NCBI GenBank assembly: GCA_018000835.1
Contig: JAGNJD010000009.1
Location: forward strand, 1 to 64,000
Reading direction: 5' to 3'
Source of the DNA: Candidatus Goldiibacteriota bacterium
Lineage (GTDB): Bacteria; Oederibacteriota; PGYV01; DSYL01
DNA length: 64,000 nucleotides
In this document: one piece after another, positions 8,721 to 17,342 of the stretch
Numbering within the stretch: the stretch's first letter is position 1
Layout: every line of letters starts with the position of its first letter
Made by a program: the position numbers and the translations under genes
Notes under the pieces: generated by a model
The model's input: the letters and a program-made list of their open reading frames with translations, nothing else
Told to the model about the DNA's origin: nothing
Databases searched by the model: none

Positions 8721-9838
8721 ACAGAAATCTGGATTTGAAAAAAAGTTTGATACTGTCTTTCCTGATTTTTCTATTTTTTATTTTGATTTTTGTCCTGACG
8801 GAAAAAAGGGGAAACGTTTTTCTAACCGGCAAAATTTTTTATTCCATTTTTCTTTTTATTCTGTCGTTTTTTGTTTTTTATACCGGAAAAATTTCGTTTT
8901 ACCGTTCAATTTTGTTTATAACGACGGCCGTTTCTTTTATTCTCGTTTATAAAACACGCCTATGGGGCGTAAGCAGAAGTTTTTTTCTGGCTCCGGCTGA
9001 AAATTCCCCGGAAGTCCCGGTATGCCATATAGCACTTGCTTCAAATTTTGCAATTACTTTTTTTGACCAGTTAAAAGCCGCATTTATTTATGGATGGGGG
9101 CAGTGGGGATTTTATACGATAGGAATTCTCTATGTTTTTTCAACGCTTGCAGTCGGACAGGCATTTTGTTCATGGGTTTGCTTTTATGGCGGCATAGATG
9201 AGACAATGAGTAAAATACCGCGTAAACAGGTTCTGAAAATAAACAACGTTCCAAAAATGGTAAGGGATTTTCCGGTCGGTTTCTGGATATTTTTGATGCT
9301 TGCATCAATTATTTTATTTGAGCCGTTTTTTTGTCTGTGGATTTGTCCTTTTAAATTAACTACTGCTTTTTTAAATAAAGGCGATCTGTTTGTCTATAAA
9401 ATGCAAATAATCATTTTTGTTTCTGTCGGAATTTTATTTCTGGTTGTTCTGCCTTTGTTGTCAAAAAAAAGAACATTTTGCTCTTTTATCTGTCCGTTTG
9501 GAGGTTTTATTTCGGTTGCGGGAAGAATAAATCCTTTTAAGGTATATCGTGACAAAAAAAAATGTGAAAAATGCGGAAAATGCATTGAGGTATGCCCGAA
9601 TTTTGCAATAACAAAAGATTACGAAGTAACTTCTTATTGCGTGAGATGCGGCAGGTGCATAGATAATTGCACAAAGAATGCAATTTTTCTTGGAATTAAA
9701 AGCGAGAACGAAAAGATACAAAAAGCAGGATATGTTATTTTCCTGCTTTGCGTATTTTTATTTTCCGGCGCCATATCGTCTTTTTTCGTTCCTGATGCAA
9801 TTGCAATTATTTTAAAATTAATAAAACTTGCAGGATAA
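8717..9838 (+). CDS. membrane polyferredoxin (NapH/CcoG-like 4Fe-4S protein)
   Basis: 373 residues. Several N-terminal membrane helices are interspersed with cysteine motifs typical of the NapH/MauN group: CSWVCFYGG, CLWICPFK and CSFICPFGG. Two classical 4Fe-4S ferredoxin sites follow, starting at C283 (CEKCGKCIEVCP) and C308 (CVRCGRCIDNC), and one final helix. In the first CxxxCP motif the proline is replaced by phenylalanine. Proteins of this group pass electrons between quinone or cytosolic donors and periplasmic or maturation partners; the partner here is not identified. Translation is probably coupled to pyk (ATGA overlap), and a thiol-relay-like membrane protein follows four bases downstream. 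Confidence 0.85.
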   Translation: MNRNLDLKKSLILSFLIFLFFILIFVLTEKRGNVFLTGKIFYSIFLFILSFFVFYTGKISFYRSILFITTAVSFILVYKTRLWGVSRSFFLAPAENSPEVPVCHIALASNFAITFFDQLKAAFIYGWGQWGFYTIGILYVFSTLAVGQAFCSWVCFYGGIDETMSKIPRKQVLKINNVPKMVRDFPVGFWIFLMLASIILFEPFFCLWICPFKLTTAFLNKGDLFVYKMQIIIFVSVGILFLVVLPLLSKKRTFCSFICPFGGFISVAGRINPFKVYRDKKKCEKCGKCIEVCPNFAITKDYEVTSYCVRCGRCIDNCTKNAIFLGIKSENEKIQKAGYVIFLLCVFLFSGAISSFFVPDAIAIILKLIKLAG

Positions 9839-9842
9839 AAGC

Positions 9843-10448
9843 ATGCCGGCCGATGTCGTTTCAGGGTTTCTCGTGGGATTATCATCGGGCATGTCATGCC
9901 TTGGAATATGCTCGCCGTATCTGATACCATTTCTATTGTCGGAAGAAAGAAACGTAAAACAAAATGTTTTTGTAATACTGGAATTCCTGTCAGGACGGTT
10001 TGTTGCATATTTTTTTGTGGGGCTGATTTCAGGCATTGCAGGCGTTGCTTTAAGTGAGTTGAGTATTTCAGGAAAAATCATAGGAGCATTAATGGCTATA
10101 ACCGGCATAATGCTGTTTTTATATTCTTCGGGGATTACAAATCTGATAAAAATTCATCCATTACGAAAAATTTCAATACGCATTCCTTTTAGTGCCGGAC
10201 TTGTAAGCGGTTTAAACATCTGCCCGCCTTTTGTAACCGCGGTTACCTATGCAATGTCGTTTCATAACGTTATTGTTTCAATAACGTATTTTTTGTTTTT
10301 CTTCCTGGGGACGGCAGTTTATCTGACGCCTTTTGCTTTTTCGGGATTAATAAGCAGGTTTGAGACGGCAAGGAATGCAGGCAGAATATCAGGGATTTTA
10401 ATTTCAGTTTTTGTTATAATAAACGGGATATTAATATTTTTTAAATAA
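9843..10448 (+). CDS. SafE/DsbD-gamma-like membrane protein
   Basis: 201 residues from the ATG at 9843, preferred over an upstream TTG because AGGA lies seven bases before it. About six membrane helices in two related halves carry paired cysteines: GMSCLGICSPYLIPFLL in the first and GLNICPPF in the second. This is the arrangement seen in the cytochrome-biogenesis/sulfite-exporter-like (CcdA, SafE) superfamily, where a helix-1/helix-4 cysteine pair can shuttle reducing power across the membrane. Adjacency to a polyferredoxin supports a transmembrane electron or thiol relay, but this is inference. TauE-type transport is the alternative. Confidence 0.75.
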   Translation: MPADVVSGFLVGLSSGMSCLGICSPYLIPFLLSEERNVKQNVFVILEFLSGRFVAYFFVGLISGIAGVALSELSISGKIIGALMAITGIMLFLYSSGITNLIKIHPLRKISIRIPFSAGLVSGLNICPPFVTAVTYAMSFHNVIVSITYFLFFFLGTAVYLTPFAFSGLISRFETARNAGRISGILISVFVIINGILIFFK

Positions 10449-10524
10449 ACGGATATTGTAAACAAATTATTGTTATCATACGTCAGAAGATATGACATTT
10501 TAAAAACACAAGAAGGAAGAAAAA

Positions 10525-11427
10525 ATGAAAAACAGATTATTTTTTGTTTTTTTGTTTCTGCTTTTATTTTTAACCGGCTTAAAAGCGTTAAACAATGAAG
10601 ATTATTCAATTGCATACATAAATGATTACGAAGGTGATTGTGAATTAAAAAGAAAAGGACAGAGCATGGGTGAAGCAATATTTGATATTTATATTCCTCT
10701 ATACGAAGGTGATATGGTTATTACGGGGTATGATTCCTATGTTGAAATTGTTTTTGACGATACAACGATCGTAAAATTAGACCCAAACAGCAAACTGGTC
10801 GTAAGGACTTTGAAAAGAGAAAAAGAAAATAAAACGGTAATTGAACTTATAAAAGGCAGGTTAATGGGAGTAATCAACAAGTTAAAAGGTAAGGAAGAAT
10901 TCGCGGTTAAAACCAAACTTGCAATGGCGGCCGTAAAAGGCACAGAACTCATTGTTGAAACTGGCGACGAAGATTCAGTCGGCGTTTTTGAAGGGCGGGT
11001 AGAAGTTGTAAGTTATAATGATGAAGGGAACGTAAAGAAAAAAATAATACTTAATAAAAATCAGGAAACAAAAATAGTAAAATACATAGGACCTGGAGAG
11101 CCCGGTAAATTGAGTAAAAATTACGTGAAAAGATACAAAGAAATAAAGGATATAAGGGAAAAGATAGAATACGTCAGAAAATTGAGAATGAAAGAGGAAA
11201 TAAAAGAATATAAATTAAAAAGAAGGCTTGATAGAATAGATAAATTAAGAATGATGAAAAATAATCCTGAAATTTATAAAAGTATGTCTCTGGAACAGAA
11301 AAAACTTGTTGATGAAATGATAAAACTTGAACCATATTATCAGGTACAACTTGATGAAGAAAAGAAAAAAGATAGAAAGACAAAGATAATGATGAAAAAA
11401 TATAAAGACGGCGAAGACGAAGAGTAA
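10525..11427 (+). CDS. secreted FecR-domain protein
   Basis: 300 residues. A signal peptide (about 1-22) is followed by a FecR/iron-dicitrate-regulator-like beta domain: YEGDCELKRKGQ, GDMVITGYDSYVEIVFDDTT, then KTKLAMAAVKGTELIVE and VGVFEGRVEVV. The last ~100 residues are a highly charged, probably helical Lys/Glu-rich tail. In many diderm phyla, stand-alone secreted FecR domains are not sigma regulators and their role is unknown. AGAAGGAAG lies just upstream of the ATG. It is the last gene before a 490-bp non-coding stretch. Confidence 0.8.
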   Translation: MKNRLFFVFLFLLLFLTGLKALNNEDYSIAYINDYEGDCELKRKGQSMGEAIFDIYIPLYEGDMVITGYDSYVEIVFDDTTIVKLDPNSKLVVRTLKREKENKTVIELIKGRLMGVINKLKGKEEFAVKTKLAMAAVKGTELIVETGDEDSVGVFEGRVEVVSYNDEGNVKKKIILNKNQETKIVKYIGPGEPGKLSKNYVKRYKEIKDIREKIEYVRKLRMKEEIKEYKLKRRLDRIDKLRMMKNNPEIYKSMSLEQKKLVDEMIKLEPYYQVQLDEEKKKDRKTKIMMKKYKDGEDEE

Positions 11428-11735
11428 AATGTTAATTATCAGATAGAAACCATTGTTGTCCTTAATTTAATTGAAGATTACAAGTGCCAAATGTCCTTAT
11501 GAGAAAGTAGAAAAACAAAATCTGCAATTCGGTTATCGATTTTTTTATTGTAGTTGATGTCCGCCAATCAATGAATTATTATAAAATCGGCGGTTGCAGG
11601 ATTGCTTTTTCCGGAATTGAAATGGGCTGATGCCATGGGCATGCTTTATGTAATCAGTCTGTTTCAGACCTTCAAAATCACCCCTGTAACCGCTACGTCC
11701 CTAATCAGGAAAGCGAGAATGAGTTACTCAAAAAA

Positions 11736-11840
11736 TGCAATCAAACCTTCCATTATAATTGATGCCTGCCCAATTAAAAATTTTATGAAAGTATATAACT
11801 TGAAAAGAATTATATAAAATTTATATTTTTTGCCGGATAG
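11736..11840 (+). repeat. dispersed AT-rich intergenic repeat, copy A
   Basis: The block shares ordered motifs with copies at 30382 and 33782: TGCAATCAA, TAATTGATGCCTGCC, ATTTTATGAAA, ATATAACTTGAAA, AATTATATAAAA, and a terminal TATTTTTTGCCGG. A shorter look-alike (AGTTGATGTCCGCC) is at about 11552. The whole spacer 11428-11860 shows no convincing gene; an open frame at 11602-11817 has no ribosome site and runs through this repeat. Confidence 0.55.
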
Positions 11841-11860
11841 GAGTGCAGTAAACATCATCC

Positions 11861-11889
11861 TTGTAAATTGGCGATTTTTATGTTATAAA
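11861..11889 (+). promoter_or_regulatory. promoter for ugd
   Basis: TTGTAA (11861-11866), a 17-base spacer, and TATAAA (11884-11889) preceded by TG and one base. GGAGG follows at 11911-11915, directly upstream of the ATG. Confidence 0.55.
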
Positions 11890-11918
11890 ATTAATAATTT
11901 TATTATACCGGAGGAAAT

Positions 11919-13205
11919 ATGAAAATTTGCGTTATTGGCATTGGTTATGTCGGCCTTGTAACCGGAGCGTGCCTTTCTGACCTTGGAAATAGCGTGATTT
12001 GCGTTGATATAGACAAAACAAAAATAGATAATTTAAAAAAAGGTATATTGCCCATTTATGAGCCGGGCCTTTCTGAACTCGTAAAGAGGAACAAAAGCAG
12101 GTTGAAATTTACTACAAACGTAAAAGAAGGCGTTCAAAAATCAGACGTGATTTTTATAGCCGTAGGCACGCCTCCAAAGGAAAATGGCGAGGCAGATTTA
12201 ACTTACGTAAAAGAAGTTGCAAAATCAACTGGAAAATTCATAAATGGTTATAAGATTATCGTTGATAAATCAACCGTCCCGGTTGGAATGGGGGACCTGG
12301 TTGAATCAATCATATCAGACGCAGGCAAAGATAATAAAAAATTTGACGTAGTATCCTGTCCGGAGTTTTTACGTGAAGGAAATGCCATACATGATTTTAT
12401 GAATCCTGACAGACTCATAATTGGTGCAAAAAACAAAACAGCAGCAAATAAAGTGGCCGAAATTTTCCAGCCCCTTAATACAAAGATAATGATTACCGAT
12501 TTACGGTCTGCCGAAATGATAAAGTATGCTTCAAATTCGTTTCTTGCAACAAAAATTTCGTTTATAAATGAAATTGCCAACATATGTGAAAAGGTTGGTG
12601 CAGACGTAGAAACTGTTGCAACCGGAATGGGACTTGATAAAAGAATAGGAAGGTCATTTTTAAATGCCGGTGCTGGATTTGGAGGTTCGTGTTTTCCCAA
12701 AGACGTTTCTGCACTTATAAACATTGCCCGCAGCGAAGATTATGAACCAATAATTTTAAAGGCAGTAATGGAAGTAAACAGGTTACAGAGAAAATCAATT
12801 TTGACTAAAATTAAAAAGATACTCGGAACGATAGAAGGCAGAACCATAGGGATACTGGGCATTTCCTTTAAACCTGAAACTGACGATATAAGAGATGCGG
12901 TTTCAATAGAAGTAATGACAATGCTGCTTGAAAAGGGATGCCGGATAAAAGCATACGATCCTGCAGCCATTGAAAATTCAAAAAAAGTCGTTAAAGGGGT
13001 AAAATACGTAAGAAATGCCTATGATGTTGCGGAAAATTCCGAATGCCTTGTCATTCTTACCGAATGGAATGAATTTAAAGAACTGGATCTGAAAAAAATA
13101 AAAAAATTAATGAAATTGCCTAATATTGTGGACGGCAGGAATATATACGATCCGGCAGTGGTTAAAAAATTTGGATTTAATTATATCGGGATAGGCAGAA
13201 ACTGA
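11919..13205 (+). CDS. ugd: UDP-glucose 6-dehydrogenase
   Basis: 428 residues, standard length. The N-terminal Rossmann motif is GIGYVGLVTGACL. CPEFLREGNAIHDFMNPDR marks substrate binding, and the catalytic cysteine lies in AGFGGSCFPKD. The central YASNSFLATKISFINE helix and C-terminal GISFKPETDDIRDA are also family hallmarks. It oxidises UDP-glucose twice with NAD to UDP-glucuronate, the precursor of acidic and pentose surface sugars. It has its own promoter, and a probable envelope-biogenesis operon follows 56 bases downstream. Confidence 0.95.
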   Translation: MKICVIGIGYVGLVTGACLSDLGNSVICVDIDKTKIDNLKKGILPIYEPGLSELVKRNKSRLKFTTNVKEGVQKSDVIFIAVGTPPKENGEADLTYVKEVAKSTGKFINGYKIIVDKSTVPVGMGDLVESIISDAGKDNKKFDVVSCPEFLREGNAIHDFMNPDRLIIGAKNKTAANKVAEIFQPLNTKIMITDLRSAEMIKYASNSFLATKISFINEIANICEKVGADVETVATGMGLDKRIGRSFLNAGAGFGGSCFPKDVSALINIARSEDYEPIILKAVMEVNRLQRKSILTKIKKILGTIEGRTIGILGISFKPETDDIRDAVSIEVMTMLLEKGCRIKAYDPAAIENSKKVVKGVKYVRNAYDVAENSECLVILTEWNEFKELDLKKIKKLMKLPNIVDGRNIYDPAVVKKFGFNYIGIGRN

Positions 13206-13261
13206 GCAATATAATGTTTAGTTAGATATTTCCAAAGAACATTAAAGGCAGGTGGATAAAA

Positions 13262-13549
13262 ATGTCAAATAAAGAACAAAAAAAGCAGGCACAGAAATCA
13301 GACGCGGGCAAAGACAAATTTACCATAAAGGATTATTTTTACATAAACGTTATTTTTTTTGCTTTTCTTTTTGTAATTGCCATCATTGTTTTCATAACAG
13401 CCGGAGGCAAATGGGATCCTGTAATGGAATCTGCGTTTGGTTTCATTTTTATCGTTTTTGGCGGCGGCTTTGTAGCGGTTTCAATATTTGATTATTTATA
13501 TGAAAAATATGCGGGTAAAAAAGATGAAAATCAGAATCAAAATCAGTAA
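13262..13549 (+). CDS. small two-helix membrane protein, unknown
   Basis: 95 residues. A charged, Lys/Gln-rich N-terminus is followed by two membrane helices (about residues 29-46, VIFFAFLFVIAIIVFI, and about 60-80, GFIFIVFGGGFVAVSIF) and a hydrophilic Asn/Gln tail. I do not recognise a family. AGGCAGGTGG lies upstream of the ATG. The next gene's likely start lies 26 bases inside its 3' end. Confidence 0.65.
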   Translation: MSNKEQKKQAQKSDAGKDKFTIKDYFYINVIFFAFLFVIAIIVFITAGGKWDPVMESAFGFIFIVFGGGFVAVSIFDYLYEKYAGKKDENQNQNQ

Positions 13550-14174
13550 TTTAATAATATGTGCGACAATCATGTTTTCTTTTTTGTATTCTTATGCCTT
13601 TTGCGAGGAACTTGTAGTTGATGAAGAAGCGGTGAAAAAACCGGCCGGAATTACCGTAACCACGGTTAATGTGCCGGCGCAGCAAAACGACGAAAAGATA
13701 AAATCAATTCAGAATTCAATACAGGAGATTAACGTCAAAATGAAGGAATTGGGGGAAACTATTATTGGAATAAAAGCAGAAATAAAGACGTTACAGGAGA
13801 AAATGTCGGCAACCGACGATTCCATTTTAAAGGAAATAAATAAATATAACGAACAAATGCAGACGATGGACGAAAATTATTCCCAACAGTTAAAAAAGGT
13901 TACGACGCTTGAGAAGAATTTTAATGAAACGCGGGATACCGTAAAATCAAGAGTCGATAAGATGCAAAGTTGGGACGATATCCTCGACGTTTTAAAGAAA
14001 GAAATATCAAATAACGAAATTGAAATAGCCAGATTGAAAAAAGAAATAAACGAATTAAAGAAACAATACGGCTATTCCGACAATGTTTTTAATTCGATAG
14101 CCATGTGGCCTTATACAGGTATTACGGCACTGATCGTTTCGATAATTGCTTTTATGGTTGCCGCGATAAAATAA
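13524..14174 (+). CDS. secreted coiled-coil protein with C-terminal membrane anchor
   Basis: 216 residues from the ATG at 13524. That start puts a signal peptide (hydrophobic LIICATIMFSFLYSYAFC) at the N-terminus; the longer frame adds only an implausible leader inside the previous gene. Residues from about 55 to 190 are rich in Glu/Lys/Gln heptads (for example IQEINVKMKELGETIIGIKA), predicting a long coiled coil. One helix (ITALIVSIIAFMVAAI) ends the protein. This suggests a periplasmic rod anchored in the inner membrane. No family is recognised. It overlaps the preceding small membrane protein, so the two may work together. Confidence 0.6.
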   Translation: MKIRIKISNLIICATIMFSFLYSYAFCEELVVDEEAVKKPAGITVTTVNVPAQQNDEKIKSIQNSIQEINVKMKELGETIIGIKAEIKTLQEKMSATDDSILKEINKYNEQMQTMDENYSQQLKKVTTLEKNFNETRDTVKSRVDKMQSWDDILDVLKKEISNNEIEIARLKKEINELKKQYGYSDNVFNSIAMWPYTGITALIVSIIAFMVAAIK

Positions 14175-14197
14175 TAGAAAATATAAAGGAGCAAAAG

Positions 14198-15058
14198 ATG
14201 TCAGGCAGCATGACTGGCTGGGGGACGTATAAATCAAACGAGATAAACGTTTCCATAAGAGGCCTTAATTCAAAATATAAAGAAATATTTCTTCATTTGC
14301 CGCAGGAATTATTTGATGCGGAGCCATACATTTATAAAATAGTAAATGAGAAGGTTTTGCGCGGGCGTATAGACGTTTTTATCAATTTTAACGTTGAGAA
14401 AGTCAAAAAAAAATACGTTATCAACGATTTTTTGTTTGCGGATACATACAAAAGAATCAAGGATTTGTTTGGACGTTTAAAAATAAGACAGGACGTTCCA
14501 ATGGAATATATATTAAGGGATGTAGAAGGCGTTGCAGCCACCCGGATGCTGCCGTCGGATAATCAGATATCAATGGAGAAAATCAAAGAGGCGGTAATTT
14601 ACGGACTTAATGATTTTGAAAAATCAAAAAGAAATGAAGGCAGACGGCTTATAAAAAATATAAAAACAAACGTCCTGAGAATGGAGCAGATCGTCAAGGA
14701 GTTAAAGATACGGTTTGCGGATTTAAGGCAGATTTATGCGGAAAAAGCAAAAGAAAAAATAAGGGAGTTATTTAAAAATGACAAGGATAAAAAATTTTTT
14801 GACATAAATGTTGTTGAAATTCTGGAAAAATATGAAATTACGGAAGAACTTGTGCGACTTAATTCCCACATAAAGCAATTGCTGCTGATGATAAAAGGCG
14901 ATTGTAACGGCAGGAAAATTGATTTTTTTGCCCAGGAAATTTACAGAGAAGCAAATACAATAACTTCAAAAATACAGGATGCAAGGGTCACGTCAATTGC
15001 CATTGAAATCAAGGAACGCTCCGAGAAAATACGTGAACAGGCACAGAACCTGGAATGA
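14198..15058 (+). CDS. yicC: YicC-family endoribonuclease
   Basis: 286 residues from the ATG at 14198, preceded by AAGGAG (14187-14192). The family-defining start SMTGWG is at residues 4-9; the longer frame upstream is spurious. Further family blocks are SIRGLNSKYKEIFLHLP, VLRGRIDVFINF and, near the C-terminus, KQLLLMIKGDCNGRKIDFFAQEIYREANTI. YicC proteins form oligomeric RNases implicated in small-RNA turnover. The order yicC-remA-gmk-rpoZ-coaBC seen here is conserved in many bacteria. Confidence 0.92.
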   Translation: MSGSMTGWGTYKSNEINVSIRGLNSKYKEIFLHLPQELFDAEPYIYKIVNEKVLRGRIDVFINFNVEKVKKKYVINDFLFADTYKRIKDLFGRLKIRQDVPMEYILRDVEGVAATRMLPSDNQISMEKIKEAVIYGLNDFEKSKRNEGRRLIKNIKTNVLRMEQIVKELKIRFADLRQIYAEKAKEKIRELFKNDKDKKFFDINVVEILEKYEITEELVRLNSHIKQLLLMIKGDCNGRKIDFFAQEIYREANTITSKIQDARVTSIAIEIKERSEKIREQAQNLE

Positions 15059-15074
15059 CAGGGGAAATAATTTA

Positions 15075-15332
15075 ATGCTTTTAAACGTCGGATTTGACAA
15101 TGCAGTCGTAATCGACAGAATAGTTTCCATCGTTGCGGTAAATTCCACGCCCGTAAAAAAAATGATAGATGAAGCAAAAAAAAACGGTTATTTAATAGAT
15201 GCAACTCATGGAAAAAAAATCAGGTCTGTCATAATAACGGACAGCAACCATTATGTTTTGTCTTCACTTCAGACGGAAACGCTGATGGCGAGATTCTCAG
15301 GAAAAGAAAAAAATCAGGAGAAAAAACAGTGA
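15075..15332 (+). CDS. remA: RemA-like regulator (DUF370)
   Basis: 85 residues from the ATG at 15075 (LLNVGFDNAVVIDRIVSIV), with AGGGG ahead of it; the longer frame reaching into yicC is not real. Blocks SAPIK-like STPVKKMIDEA, LIDATHGKKIRSVIITDSNH and LSSLQTETLMARF match RemA. In Bacillus, RemA is a ring-forming DNA-binding activator of biofilm matrix and osmolyte genes. In other phyla its targets are unknown, and its position beside gmk is conserved. The Gmk GTG overlaps its stop codon. Confidence 0.9.
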   Translation: MLLNVGFDNAVVIDRIVSIVAVNSTPVKKMIDEAKKNGYLIDATHGKKIRSVIITDSNHYVLSSLQTETLMARFSGKEKNQEKKQ

Positions 15333-15913
15333 GAAACAAAGGCTTGATATTTATAGTTTCAGCGCCATCCGGGACCGGTAAAACGACGGTTATAAAAAAA
15401 TTTATAAAACGTCATAAAAAGGATTTTGTTTTATCAATTTCTGTTACGACAAGACGCCCGAGAAAAAATGAGAAAAATGGCAGGGACTATTATTTTATTT
15501 CAATGAAAAAGTTCAAAGAATACATAAAAAAAGGCATGTTCCTGGAATACGCCAGGATTTTGGATAATTATTATGGAACGTTAAAAGCAACGGTGATAAA
15601 ATCAATAAATAAAGGTTTAAATGTTATTATGGACATTGACGTCCAGGGTGCGGCAAAAATAAGCAGAAAAACTGAGGATTGCATAAAGATATTTTTAAGG
15701 CCGCCTTCTTTAAAAGAATTAAAAAGCCGGCTTTTTAAAAGAAAAACCGAATCAAAGGAAGAGGCAATAAAACGCATTAAACTTGCAAAAAAAGAATTGA
15801 AAGAACAGAAAAAATATGATTATATAATAACAAACAAGAACATTGACGACGTGGTTAAGATTCTTGATGCAATATATAGTTTTGAAAAATTTAAAAAAAA
15901 ATATATAAAATAA
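15329..15913 (+). CDS. gmk: guanylate kinase
   Basis: 194 residues starting with GTG that overlaps the remA stop (GTGA), behind CAGGAG. The P-loop is SAPSGTGKTT near residue 11, followed by SVTTRRPRKNEKNGRDYYF (GMP binding) and the FLEYARILDNYYGT segment, all canonical. It phosphorylates GMP to GDP. An insertion-free standard length supports normal function. The omega subunit gene follows 12 bases later. Confidence 0.95.
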   Translation: MRNKGLIFIVSAPSGTGKTTVIKKFIKRHKKDFVLSISVTTRRPRKNEKNGRDYYFISMKKFKEYIKKGMFLEYARILDNYYGTLKATVIKSINKGLNVIMDIDVQGAAKISRKTEDCIKIFLRPPSLKELKSRLFKRKTESKEEAIKRIKLAKKELKEQKKYDYIITNKNIDDVVKILDAIYSFEKFKKKYIK

Positions 15914-15925
15914 CAGGAGGAAAAA

Positions 15926-16153
15926 ATGGATAATTTTGGTTATACGACACTTGATCTGAAAAAGAAAGCCGGAAACAAATATGCGGCGGTCATTATAATT
16001 GCAAACAGGGCAAAACAACTTCGTGAAAATCCTGCCGATACCGACGAAGAGAACAGACGTTTAAAACCCACCATCGTTGCATTAAAGGAATTTATGCAGG
16101 ATAAATTAAAATTCCCGGAGTTTGACGTTACAAAAATAAATATTGATGATTAA
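15926..16153 (+). CDS. rpoZ: RNA polymerase omega subunit
   Basis: 75 residues containing the omega signature: KKKAGNKYAAVIIIANRAKQL followed by KPTIVALKEF. Omega helps fold and hold the beta-prime subunit. AGGAGG lies just upstream of the ATG (15908-15924). Its stop overlaps the coaBC start, so the pair is probably translationally coupled. Confidence 0.92.
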   Translation: MDNFGYTTLDLKKKAGNKYAAVIIIANRAKQLRENPADTDEENRRLKPTIVALKEFMQDKLKFPEFDVTKINIDD

Positions 16154-17342
16154 AATTAATCAAAAAAAAATTCTTCTTGGAATTACCGGGAGTATCGCCG
16201 CCTATAAATCATGCGATTTAATACGGCTCCTTCAAAACAATGGTTTTGAAGTCGTTTGTATCATGACTTCTTCTGCAACGAAATTTATTACTCCGCTTAC
16301 GTTAAAATCATTATCCGGCAACGACGTTTTTATAAATATGTTCCCTGATTCCGATGACTCCGGAACCGCAACTTTACACATAGACCTTGCAAGGGATTGT
16401 GAATTGATACTCGTTGCTCCTGCTACGGCAAACATAATAGGAAAAACAGCATCAGGCATAGCGGATGACCTTTTAAGTGCCGTCATTATGGCAACGGACA
16501 AAAAAGTAATTTTTGCTCCTGCAATGAATACAAACATGTGGCATAATAAAATCGTCCAGGGAAATGTAAATAAATTAAAAAGTATGGGATATGTTTTTGT
16601 AGGCCCCACAAGCGGAAAACTAGCCTGTGGTGATGTCGGGGAAGGGCACATAGCGGATCCTGAATTAATAAAAGATGCCGTTTTGTCTGCCGTAAAAAAA
16701 AAGACCTTAAATAACAAAACTTTCCTTATAACGTCGGGCCCCACCCGGGAATACATTGATAGAATAAGGTTTATTTCAAATCCATCATCCGGAAAAACCG
16801 GGTATTATCTTGCAAAAGAAGCAATGAAACGCGGAGCCGGAATTATTTTTATCACGGGGGAATCAGATTATATTCCGGAAGCAGACATAGTAGAAAAGGT
16901 TCAATCGGCAGAAGAAATGATGGTACAGGTGAAAAAACATTTTAAAGAAGCAGACGTAATAATAGGTGCTGCTGCTGTGGGTGACTTTACACCGGAAGGC
17001 AGTTTTAAAGACCAGAAAATAAAAAGGGAAAAACCTTTTCATCTTACGTTAAAACCAACAAAAGATATTTTATTTGAAATCGGGAAAAACAAGGGCAACA
17101 AATTTGTTGTGGGATTTTCTGCTGAAACAGGAGATTCTCTTAAAAGGACAAAAGAAAAAATTAAGAATAAAAATCTTGATATGATTGTTTTTAACGACGT
17201 TTCAAAAAAAGGGATGGGTTTTAATTCAGACGTGAACGAAATAAAAATACTGGATAAAAAGGGTAAAATTTTATTTTCCGGAAAAGGAACGAAAGAAAAT
17301 CTCGCAATGCAGATAATGGACAGGATTGAAGGATTTTTATGA
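16146..17342 (+). CDS. coaBC: bifunctional CoaBC (phosphopantothenoylcysteine synthetase/decarboxylase)
   Basis: 398 residues from the ATG at 16146, inside the rpoZ stop. The N-terminal flavin decarboxylase half shows GITGSIAAYKSCDLIR, PAMNTNMW and the ACGDVGEGHI loop. The C-terminal synthetase half shows ITSGPTREYIDRIRFISNPSSGK, IGAAAVGDFTP and KPTKDIL. The protein makes phosphopantothenoylcysteine and decarboxylates it to 4'-phosphopantetheine for coenzyme A. Both halves appear complete. The subtilisin gene overlaps its stop codon (ATGA at 17339-17342). Confidence 0.95.
   Translation: MIKINQKKILLGITGSIAAYKSCDLIRLLQNNGFEVVCIMTSSATKFITPLTLKSLSGNDVFINMFPDSDDSGTATLHIDLARDCELILVAPATANIIGKTASGIADDLLSAVIMATDKKVIFAPAMNTNMWHNKIVQGNVNKLKSMGYVFVGPTSGKLACGDVGEGHIADPELIKDAVLSAVKKKTLNNKTFLITSGPTREYIDRIRFISNPSSGKTGYYLAKEAMKRGAGIIFITGESDYIPEADIVEKVQSAEEMMVQVKKHFKEADVIIGAAAVGDFTPEGSFKDQKIKREKPFHLTLKPTKDILFEIGKNKGNKFVVGFSAETGDSLKRTKEKIKNKNLDMIVFNDVSKKGMGFNSDVNEIKILDKKGKILFSGKGTKENLAMQIMDRIEGFL

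Noticed and set aside
11602-11817. 71-codon frame between the FecR gene and ugd
   Set aside because: No ribosome site or recognisable family, and it runs through the dispersed AT-rich repeat.
14105-14197. Longer N-terminus for YicC
   Set aside because: The canonical SMTG start has its own AAGGAG; the extension lies inside the preceding gene and looks random.
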